Assembly: GCA_037190805.1 (NCBI GenBank)
Contig: JBBCJR010000023.1
Span: 1 to 64,000 of the forward strand
From: JBBCJR01 sp037190805
GTDB taxonomy: Bacteria; Pseudomonadota; Alphaproteobacteria; Sphingomonadales; Sphingomonadaceae
Direction: 5' to 3'
DNA: 64,000 bases
Shown here: one piece after another, positions 8,377 to 17,162 of the stretch
Layout of the letters: every line of letters starts with the position of its first letter
How positions within the stretch are numbered: position 1 is the first letter of the stretch
Position numbers and translations under genes: made by a program
Notes under the pieces: generated by a model
The model's database searches: none
What the model saw: the letters and a program-made list of their open reading frames with translations, nothing else
Told to the model about the DNA's origin: nothing

Positions 8377-9261
8377 ATGGACGAGACACTGGAAAGCACG
8401 ACCTCTGCTCCCGTCCAACATGCCGGTGAACGGCTGCGCGCCGCGCGCGAGGCAGCGGGCCTCTCGCTCGACGATATTTCCACCCGCACCCGGGTTCCCG
8501 TGCGCCACCTAGCCGCTATCGAGGACGGACGGTACGGGCCTAATACCGGCGCCGGAGGCGAAAGCCTGCCGGCGCTGACCTACAGCATCGGTTTCGCCAA
8601 GGCGTTCGCGACCATCGTCGGCCTCGACCCGGCCGATATCGGCGCCCAGTTCCGCGCCGAGGCCGAACCCGATCCGCAACCCGAAACCTTTCGCTACGAG
8701 CCGGTCGACGCGACGCGGGTCCCTTCGAAACGACTTGCCTTTGCGGCACTGGCGCTGGTCGCGCTGATCGCCATCGGGCTGTTCCTGTGGAGCGCCGGCG
8801 CGTTCGAGCGTGGTACGCCGACCGACCAGGCGATCGACGCCATGTCCGAAGCGGATGGTACTACGCCCCTGCCGCCGGCGGAGGGCGAGCTGACCGGCGA
8901 CAGCCCGGCAACGCCGGCTGGAATGTCGGCTGCCCAGGGTCCCGACGCAGCCATGCCGGCTCTGGCGTCCGCCACGGTGGCGCTCACTGCCACGGAGGAT
9001 GTCTGGATCAAGGTCTATGACCGCGAGAATCAGACCGTCCGCCAGGGCATCATGACGGCGGGCGAGCAATGGACGGTCCCCGGCGATCCGCGCCAGCTGC
9101 TGCTGTGGACCGGCAAGGCGGGCGCCCTCAACGTCAGTGTCGACGGCAAGCCCACCGCCTCGCTCGGTGGACCCGCGGAAACGGTGCGCGACGTCAGCCT
9201 CGATCCGGCGGCCCTGATGGCCCGGACATCGGGCGGGGCGGCCCCCGCGCCGGGCGCTTGA
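8377..9261 (+). CDS. RodZ-like helix-turn-helix membrane protein (DUF4115)
   Basis: A 294-residue bitopic protein. Residues about 15-85 form an XRE/RodZ-type helix-turn-helix (ERLRAAREAAGLSLDDIS, then LAAIEDGRYG and YSIGFAKAFA). One transmembrane segment lies at about 119-141 and is followed by an Ala/Pro-rich linker and a periplasmic DUF4115 domain (about 195-275, with DVWIKVYD and LLWTGKAGALNVSVDG). RodZ links MreB to the cell wall machinery in rod-shaped bacteria. The ATG at 8377 has AGAGAG just upstream; the frame is open further up but without a ribosome site. It precedes cpoB and belongs to an envelope-oriented cluster. Confidence 0.85.
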   Translation: MDETLESTTSAPVQHAGERLRAAREAAGLSLDDISTRTRVPVRHLAAIEDGRYGPNTGAGGESLPALTYSIGFAKAFATIVGLDPADIGAQFRAEAEPDPQPETFRYEPVDATRVPSKRLAFAALALVALIAIGLFLWSAGAFERGTPTDQAIDAMSEADGTTPLPPAEGELTGDSPATPAGMSAAQGPDAAMPALASATVALTATEDVWIKVYDRENQTVRQGIMTAGEQWTVPGDPRQLLLWTGKAGALNVSVDGKPTASLGGPAETVRDVSLDPAALMARTSGGAAPAPGA

Positions 9262-9326
9262 CACTGGCCCCCGGAATGTCACCGGGTTAGACTGTCATTC
9301 ACCGCCAACCAGATCGGACCTGTTCC

Positions 9327-10196
9327 ATGCGTCGCTTCGTCCCCCTTCTTGTTCCCACCTTGCTGGTCGCGGCCTTGGCCGGCCCGGTCACGGCGCAGGA
9401 TGGCGGCCTGGAACGACGCGTCTCGACGATCGAGAAGGAATTGCGCGCGGTTCAGCGCAAGGTCTTCCCGGGCGGTGACAATCGCTTTTTCGAGGCAGAA
9501 ATCCAGCCGCAACAGCAGCCGACGACGCCCGCGCCCGGCATTCCGGCCTCATCCCCGGTGGCCGACCTCAGCTTGCGCGTCGATACGTTGGAACGGCAGA
9601 TCGCCAGTCTGACCGGCGACGTCGAGCAAAATGGCTATCGTCTCCGCCAGCTCGAGGAAAAGATCGCCGCCCTCCAGGCCGCCGCTGCGGCTGCGGCAAT
9701 GCCGGCCGACCCGGAAGGGCTGCCGACGGGCGGGATCGTCGGCGCCACGCCCACTGGCCCCGCAACCACCGTAACTCCGCCCGCCACCACGCCAGCCGCT
9801 GGCGGTGATGCGATCGAGGCTGCCTATCGCGCCGCCTATGCAAGGGTGGATGCCAAGGACTGGGCCGGAGCCGAGAGCGAACTGAAAGCATTCGTCGCGG
9901 CAAATCCCAGGCATCGCCGTGCCAGCCACGCGCAATATTGGCTGGGACGGACCTATTCGGCCAGTGGCAAGCTCAACCTCGCGGCCGAAGCGTTCCTGGC
10001 CAATTACCAGACCAATCCGCGCGGCGAGCGGGCACCAGACAGCCTGCTGTGGCTGGGGCGGACGCTGATCGACCTCAAGAAGGCATCGGACGCCTGTCGC
10101 GTGCTCGACGAGCTGAACGCGGTGTACGGCGGCAAGATGTCTTCCGACGTCCGGGACCAGGCGACCAGGGCGCGTGCCACCGCCAAATGTGCCTGA
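9327..10196 (+). CDS. cpoB: Cell division coordinator CpoB (YbgF), Tol-associated periplasmic TPR protein
   Basis: A 289-residue periplasmic protein with a signal peptide ending near VTAQ (residue 24), heptad-rich coiled-coil segments (about 28-45 and 82-112) and a C-terminal TPR region (about 160-289: AAYARVDAKDWAGAESELKAF, HAQYWLGRTY, DSLLWLGRTLIDLKK). CpoB works with the Tol-Pal complex to coordinate outer-membrane constriction and peptidoglycan synthesis. The linker is rich in Pro, Thr and Ala. The order ybgF-tilS-ftsH is well conserved in alphaproteobacteria and supports the call. The tol-pal genes themselves are not in the window. Confidence 0.9.
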   Translation: MRRFVPLLVPTLLVAALAGPVTAQDGGLERRVSTIEKELRAVQRKVFPGGDNRFFEAEIQPQQQPTTPAPGIPASSPVADLSLRVDTLERQIASLTGDVEQNGYRLRQLEEKIAALQAAAAAAAMPADPEGLPTGGIVGATPTGPATTVTPPATTPAAGGDAIEAAYRAAYARVDAKDWAGAESELKAFVAANPRHRRASHAQYWLGRTYSASGKLNLAAEAFLANYQTNPRGERAPDSLLWLGRTLIDLKKASDACRVLDELNAVYGGKMSSDVRDQATRARATAKCA

Positions 10197-11175
10197 CGCC
10201 GCCGAACGCTTCCGGGCCGATCTCGCCGCGCTGATCGGCCCGGACGGCCCCGCCGCCTCCCGCCTCGGCGTGGCAGTGTCGGGCGGACCGGACAGTCTGG
10301 CCCTGCTGCTTCTCGCCCGCGATGCACTTGGCGCAAACGCGGTGATGGCCGCCACGGTCGACCACCGCCTGCGTCCGGAAGCCGCCGACGAGGCCCGGTT
10401 CGTCGCGCGGCTCTGCGTCAGCTTCGCCATCCCCCATGCGACGCTGACGCCGGCGCAGCCGATCGCCGGCAACCTTCAGTCCAGCGCACGCGCGGCGCGT
10501 TATGCCCTGCTGGAAGGCTGGGCACAGGCGAACGACATCGCCGCCATCGCCACCGCCCATCATGCCGACGATCAGGCGGAAACGCTGCTGATGCGGCTGA
10601 ACCGGGGCGCCGGTGTCGGCGGTCTCGCGGGGGTTCGCGCCAGCCGCACGGCGAACGGCATTCGCATCGTCCGTCCCCTCCTCGGCTGGCGGCGGAGGGA
10701 GCTGGCGGCGATCGTGGCGGCGGCCGGCCTCGATCCGATCGACGATCCCAGCAATCACGACGAGCGTTTTGACCGGGTGCGCCTGCGCCGGGTGCTGGCG
10801 GAGGCCGACTGGCTGGATGTTCCCGCCCTCGCCCGCAGCGCCACGGCACTGGCCGAAGCGGACAGGGCGCTGGCGTGGGCGACCGCTCGGCTCCGCGACA
10901 GCCATGTCGAGCGCGACGGCGATGTACTGACCCTCGACCCCGCCCTGCCGGCAGAGCTCCGGCGCCGCCTGGTCCTCGATCTGCTCGCCGAACTGAGCCC
11001 CGCCTCCGCACCGCCACGCGGGCCAGAGCTTGACCGTTTTCTCGCCGCGCTGGCTGGCGGAGGGACGGCCACGCTGGCCGGGGTCAAGGGCACCGGCGGC
11101 CCGCGCTGGCGGTTGTCAGTCGCGCCGGCCCGACGCACCGGCGCGCCTCCCCGCCCGCAGGACCATTGTTCTTAA
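10174..11175 (+). CDS. tilS: tRNA(Ile)-lysidine synthase
   Basis: TilS converts C34 of the tRNA-Ile CAU anticodon to lysidine, allowing AUA decoding. The PP-loop ATPase motif SGGPDS is at residues 36-41, followed by TVDHRLRPEA and ATAHHADDQAETLLMRLNRG, the last being a TilS signature. At 333 residues it lacks an extended C-terminal tRNA-binding domain, as is usual in alphaproteobacteria. GTG 10174 has AGGG three bases upstream and overlaps cpoB by 23 bases; GTG 10189 is an alternative. Overlap with cpoB implies co-transcription. Confidence 0.93.
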   Translation: MPPPNVPDAAERFRADLAALIGPDGPAASRLGVAVSGGPDSLALLLLARDALGANAVMAATVDHRLRPEAADEARFVARLCVSFAIPHATLTPAQPIAGNLQSSARAARYALLEGWAQANDIAAIATAHHADDQAETLLMRLNRGAGVGGLAGVRASRTANGIRIVRPLLGWRRRELAAIVAAAGLDPIDDPSNHDERFDRVRLRRVLAEADWLDVPALARSATALAEADRALAWATARLRDSHVERDGDVLTLDPALPAELRRRLVLDLLAELSPASAPPRGPELDRFLAALAGGGTATLAGVKGTGGPRWRLSVAPARRTGAPPRPQDHCS

Positions 11176-11231
11176 GCATTCTCCGCCTATGTTAGGCAGG
11201 TTCCACTCTGTTTGCAGGATTCGCCTGGCCG

Positions 11232-13178
<1,947 letters not shown>

Positions 13179-13191
13179 GCCGGCCAACAGG

Positions 13192-13223
13192 GTAAAGCCG
13201 GTCTCGGGGGAGGCCGGCTTTAC
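13192..13223 (+). terminator. Hairpin terminator after ftsH
   Basis: GTAAAGCCGG at 13192-13201 pairs perfectly with CCGGCTTTAC at 13214-13223 around a 12-base loop. The tail (CGCTTGTT) is only weakly T-rich. It sits 13 bases after the ftsH stop and probably ends the cpoB-tilS-ftsH transcript. Confidence 0.65.
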
Positions 13224-13347
13224 CGCTTGTTCAGACCGGCGGGCATAAGTCCCGAAGGGGATTATGAGCAACGGGGGCCGGATAGTTGGGGGACGCGAGC
13301 AGGTCTGACGCTGAAGACCGTCGCCGGCCGAACGGGCCGTGGCGGTC

Positions 13348-14364
13348 ATGAAGGATCTGTTGCTGAGCGCGGCCGGCTTGGCGGGGTTCCATCGGATCGC
13401 CCGCGCCACCACTCGCCGCGACCTCCGCATCCTCGCCTATCACGGACTGTGGACGACGCCCGGCCGCCCCTATGGCGACCGACTGTTCATGCTCCCCGAG
13501 CAGTTCGAAGCGAGGATGCGCTGGCTGAAGCAGAGCGGCCATCCGGTCATCAGTCTGGAGGCTGCCGTCGAGGGGCTGGCCAACGACAGCCTGCCCGATC
13601 GCGCCGTCGTCATTACCATCGATGACGGTTGGCGATCGACCTACACCCACATGCTACCGGTGCTGGAAGCGCTCGCCCTGCCGGCCACGCTCTACGTCAC
13701 CAGCTGGTATGTCCAACATCCGCTGCCGGTCATCAACAAAGTCGTCGACTATGCGCTCGCGGTGACGCGCCTGACGCGATTGGACTGGCAGGGGGCAGGC
13801 CTCGACTTTGCCGATGTGGGCAGCCGCGCCGCCACGCGCACCGCCCTAATCCGCCACCTCGAGACCTTGCCCGTCCCCGACCGGTCCGAGGCGATCCGAC
13901 AGCTGTGCGACGCTCTGGCCGTCCCGCTCGAACCCTGGTGGAGTGACGGTCAGTTCCTGCTGATGACGCCCGGGGAGATCGCCGACGCAGACCGTCGCGG
14001 TCTCGATATCCAGCTTCACACCCACCGTCACCCGATGCTGGACCACGACATCGACCGACTGGAGGACGAGATCGCTGACAATCGCGCTGCCCTCGCCGCC
14101 GCGCTGCCGGACAAGCCGTTTCACCATTTCTGCTATCCCAGCGGTGGCTTCCATGACGACGCACCGGCTCGGCTGCGCGCCTTGGGTATACGGTCCGCGA
14201 CGCTGTGCGATCAGGGCGCCAACCCGCCCGGTACCGATCCGATGCGGCTACGCCGCTTCCTCGACGGCAGAACGGTCAGCCAGGCGATGTTCGAAGCCTA
14301 TCTGAGCGGCGCCCTCGACCTCTACGAGACGACCCGGCGACGGCTGGCTGGACGGGGAACATGA
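13348..14364 (+). CDS. Polysaccharide deacetylase family protein
   Basis: A 338-residue NodB-homology carbohydrate esterase (family 4 type). The metal and catalytic motif ITIDDGW is near residue 95, the His motif LHTHRHPML near 230 and CYPSGGFHDDAPARLRALG near 265. Such enzymes remove N-acetyl groups from chitin-like, peptidoglycan or exopolysaccharide chains; the substrate is unknown here. No signal peptide is evident, which resembles the cytoplasmic or membrane-associated polysaccharide-synthesis type. ATG 13348 is preferred over GTG 13339; neither has a strong ribosome site. The stop codon abuts a terminator. Confidence 0.85.
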   Translation: MKDLLLSAAGLAGFHRIARATTRRDLRILAYHGLWTTPGRPYGDRLFMLPEQFEARMRWLKQSGHPVISLEAAVEGLANDSLPDRAVVITIDDGWRSTYTHMLPVLEALALPATLYVTSWYVQHPLPVINKVVDYALAVTRLTRLDWQGAGLDFADVGSRAATRTALIRHLETLPVPDRSEAIRQLCDALAVPLEPWWSDGQFLLMTPGEIADADRRGLDIQLHTHRHPMLDHDIDRLEDEIADNRAALAAALPDKPFHHFCYPSGGFHDDAPARLRALGIRSATLCDQGANPPGTDPMRLRRFLDGRTVSQAMFEAYLSGALDLYETTRRRLAGRGT

Positions 14365-14401
14365 AAAAGGCCGGAGCGCTTCACGCGATCTCCGGCCTTT
14401 T
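14365..14401 (+). terminator. Intrinsic terminator after the deacetylase
   Basis: A 12-bp stem, AAAAGGCCGGAG at 14365-14376 with its complement at 14390-14401, starts directly after the deacetylase stop codon and ends in a T run. The symmetric A and T runs make it potentially bidirectional, so it may also stop tRNA-Pro read-through from the opposite strand. Confidence 0.85.
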
Positions 14402-14446
14402 CATTTGCAGCGACGGGCATCGGGCCGTCCGTCACCTGGAATAAGA

Positions 14447-14523
14447 TGGTCGGGGAAAGAGGATTCGAACCTCCGGCCCCTGCCTCCCGAAGACAGTGCT
14501 CTACCAGGCTGAGCTATTCCCCG
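14447..14523 (-). tRNA. tRNA-Pro (anticodon CGG)
   Basis: On the minus strand the acceptor arm CGGGGAA/TTCCCCG is perfect, with A73 and an encoded CCA (complement of 14447-14449). The anticodon loop TTCGGGA gives CGG, decoding CCG. The T loop TTCGAATC is intact. The length is 77 bases. Confidence 0.95.
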
Positions 14524-14663
14524 ACTGCGGCCGGCGGGGCCGGCTGCTGTGGTCGCGGGCTTATAGAAAGGGTCGCGACGAAGCGCAAGCGCCACCCTCG
14601 TCAATCGCCGCGGCGGGTGCTATCGGCACGCCAACCGACGTTTTCCCGCCCACAGGATGATCC

Positions 14664-16469
14664 GTGACCGCGCCCCAGGACCTGATCCGCAATTTCTCGA
14701 TCATCGCCCATATCGACCATGGCAAGTCGACGCTGGCCGACCGCCTGATTCAGCGGACGGGCGGCCTGACCGCACGCGAAATGTCCGAGCAGGTGCTCGA
14801 CAACATGGATATTGAGCGCGAGCGCGGCATCACCATCAAGGCCCAAACGGTACGCCTGGACTACAAGGCGGCGGACGGCAGAGACTATGTCCTCAACCTC
14901 ATGGACACGCCGGGCCATGTCGACTTCGCTTATGAAGTCAGCCGTTCTCTGGCGGCGTGCGAGGGCGCCCTCCTGGTCGTCGATGCCGCCCAGGGGGTCG
15001 AGGCGCAGACCCTGGCCAACGTCTATCAGTCGATCGAGCATGATCACGAGATCGTGCCCGTCATCAACAAGATCGATCTGCCGGCGGCCGAGCCCGAGAA
15101 GGTGAAGGCGGAGATCGAGGAGATCATCGGCCTGCCCGCCGACGATGCCGTGCTCGCCAGCGCCAAGTCGGGCATCGGCATCGACGAGATCCTGGAAGCG
15201 ATCGTCACGCGCATCCCGCCGCCCAAGGGCGACGCCGCGGCGCCGCTGAAGGCGATGCTGGTCGACAGCTGGTACGATCCCTATCTGGGCGTCGTCATCC
15301 TGGTCCGCGTCATCGACGGGACGATAAAGAAGGGCCAGCAGATCAAGTTCATGCAGGCCGGCACCACGCATCTGGTCGACCGCGTCGGCGCCTTCCGGCC
15401 CAAGATCGAGACGCTGGACGCCCTCGGCCCCGGCGAGATCGGCTTCATCACCGCCCAGATCAAGGAAGTGTCGCAGACCGCCGTCGGCGATACCATCACC
15501 GACGCCAAGAAACCGACCGCCGAAGCCCTGCCCGGCTTCAAGCTGGTCCAGCCGGTGGTGTTCTGCGGGCTGTTTCCGGTCGACGCCGCCGATTTCGAGA
15601 AGCTGCGCGAGAGCATGTACAAGCTCAGGCTCAACGACGCTTCCTTCTCGTTCGAGATGGAAACGTCAGCGGCGTTGGGTTTCGGCTTCCGCTGCGGATT
15701 TCTGGGCCTGCTGCACCTTGAGATCATTCAGGAGCGGCTGACCCGCGAATATGATCTCGACCTCATCACCACGGCGCCGTCGGTCGTCTATCGCATCCAC
15801 ATGCGCGACGGCACGGTGAAAGAACTGCACAATCCCGCCGACATGCCCGACCCCACGCACATCGATCATATCGAGGAGCCGTGGATCGAGGCGGTGATCT
15901 ATGTGCCGGACGAATATCTGGGGCCGATCCTGAAGCTGTGCCAGGATCGGCGCGGCATCCAGAAGAACCTGACCTATGTCGGCGGGCGGGCGCAGCTGAC
16001 CTACGAGCTGCCGCTGAACGAAGTCGTGTTCGACTTCTACGACCGGCTGAAATCGATCAGCCGGGGCTATGCCAGCTTCGACTATGAACAGGTCGGCCAC
16101 CGCGACGGCGACCTGGTGAAGATGAGCATTCTCGTGAACAACGAGCCGGTCGACGCCCTGTCGATGATCGTGCATCGCGGAACGGCCGAGGTGCGGGGCC
16201 GGGGCATGTGCGAACGGCTGAAGGACCTTATCCCTCGCCACCTGTTCAAGATTCCGATCCAGGCGGCGATCGGCGGCAAGGTGATCGCGCGCGAGACGAT
16301 CGCGGCGCTCAGGAAGGACGTCACCGCCAAATGCTATGGCGGCGACGCCACCCGCAAACGCAAGCTCCTCGAGAAGCAGAAAGAGGGCAAGAAGCGGATG
16401 CGCGAATATGGCTCCGTCTCGATCCCGCAGGAGGCGTTCATCGCCGCGCTGCGCATGGGCGACGAATAG
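14664..16469 (+). CDS. lepA: Elongation factor 4 (back-translocating GTPase LepA)
   Basis: A 601-residue translational GTPase. The G1 loop AHIDHGKST is at residues 15-23, the switch motif RGITIKAQ and DTPGHVDF follow, and NKIDLPAAEPE gives the G4 base-recognition motif. The C-terminal CTD unique to LepA is present (DVTAKCYGGDATRKRKLLEKQ). LepA acts on ribosomes during initiation and stalled elongation. The start is GTG 14664. The neighbours on both sides are tRNA genes. Confidence 0.97.
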   Translation: MTAPQDLIRNFSIIAHIDHGKSTLADRLIQRTGGLTAREMSEQVLDNMDIERERGITIKAQTVRLDYKAADGRDYVLNLMDTPGHVDFAYEVSRSLAACEGALLVVDAAQGVEAQTLANVYQSIEHDHEIVPVINKIDLPAAEPEKVKAEIEEIIGLPADDAVLASAKSGIGIDEILEAIVTRIPPPKGDAAAPLKAMLVDSWYDPYLGVVILVRVIDGTIKKGQQIKFMQAGTTHLVDRVGAFRPKIETLDALGPGEIGFITAQIKEVSQTAVGDTITDAKKPTAEALPGFKLVQPVVFCGLFPVDAADFEKLRESMYKLRLNDASFSFEMETSAALGFGFRCGFLGLLHLEIIQERLTREYDLDLITTAPSVVYRIHMRDGTVKELHNPADMPDPTHIDHIEEPWIEAVIYVPDEYLGPILKLCQDRRGIQKNLTYVGGRAQLTYELPLNEVVFDFYDRLKSISRGYASFDYEQVGHRDGDLVKMSILVNNEPVDALSMIVHRGTAEVRGRGMCERLKDLIPRHLFKIPIQAAIGGKVIARETIAALRKDVTAKCYGGDATRKRKLLEKQKEGKKRMREYGSVSIPQEAFIAALRMGDE

Positions 16470-16538
16470 CACAGGCCCGCGGCACGCGACTCATTGACCG
16501 CCGCTCGCCCCCTGTGGCATCCGGCGATAGGCCTTCGG

Positions 16539-16612
16539 GCGGGTGTAGCTCAATGGCAGAGCAGAAGCTTCCCAAGCTTACGACGAGGGTTCGATTCCCT
16601 TCACCCGCTCCA
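16539..16612 (+). tRNA. tRNA-Gly (anticodon CCC)
   Basis: The acceptor stem GCGGGTG/CACCCGC is perfect, the discriminator is T, and CCA is encoded at 16610-16612. The anticodon loop TTCCCAA gives CCC. The outermost anticodon-stem position is a G-A mismatch while the other four pairs are intact. The T arm AGGGTTCGATTCCCTT is canonical. Confidence 0.95.
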
Positions 16613-16752
16613 GCTATCCAGGAATTCAGCAGCACTCCCCTCCACCCCGGAACTGGTTGGTGGGGTCGGCTTTATCCCGCCCAGCGATGATCAGGGCGCG
16701 CCCTCCTTCCGGAAGCGGCGAGGGATGACGGCTGCCGTGCGATCTCGGACAG

Positions 16753-16784
16753 TTGATATCACAATATAAAGAAGTCTTTATATT
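16753..16784 (+). promoter_or_regulatory. metE promoter with palindromic operator (SahR-type candidate)
   Basis: AATATAAAG at 16763-16771 and CTTTATATT at 16776-16784 form a perfect 9+9 inverted repeat with a four-base spacer. A -35-like TTGATA at 16753-16758 precedes it, and the right arm contains a plausible -10, so a bound protein would block RNA polymerase. A near-identical palindrome lies upstream of metK at 32498-32519 (16 of 22 bases match). AT-rich palindromes of this shape upstream of methionine-cycle genes are typical of the ArsR-family S-adenosylhomocysteine regulator SahR; the regulator gene is not in this window. Confidence 0.65.
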
Positions 16785-16821
16785 TATGTTGACGACAGTC
16801 GCCGCGCATGCTCTTTTGGCC

Positions 16822-17015
16822 CGCGTCGAGGTTCCCCGTGTCGTTTGGCGACGGGGCTAAGACGGGAAGCCGGTGGCGGTTAGTTTGGAACCGGAATCCG
16901 GCGCTGCCCCCGCAACTGTGAGCGGTGAGCGGCGGACCCATTGATGCCACTGGCGCCAGTCCGGCGCTGGGAAGGCGGGCCCGACGTGACGATCCGCGAG
17001 CCAGGAGACCTGCCT
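16822..17015 (+). ncRNA. Cobalamin riboswitch in the metE leader
   Basis: The leader contains the conserved B12-riboswitch blocks in order: the GGTTCCCC start, CGGGAAGCCGGTG near 16863, the B12-box-like GCTGCCCCCGCAACTGT near 16905-16921, GCCACTG near 16945, TGGGAAGGC, and the closing CCGCGAGCCAGGAGACC ending at 17010. It precedes metE, the B12-independent methionine synthase, the classic target repressed when B12 lets MetH take over. The sequence between 17016 and the metE ribosome site would be the expression platform. Confidence 0.93.
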
Positions 17016-17162
17016 TCGACGCGATAACGTTCCTCGGACGGGGGTGCCTCCGGTGGATCGCGCCAGCATGTGGCGCCGCGTCCGGAACCCGGTCGGGGGC
17101 CGCACCTGTCCTGTCGCGTTCCGTCCTGGTTCCGTCGCCGGCTGACCCAGGAGTTGAATGCA

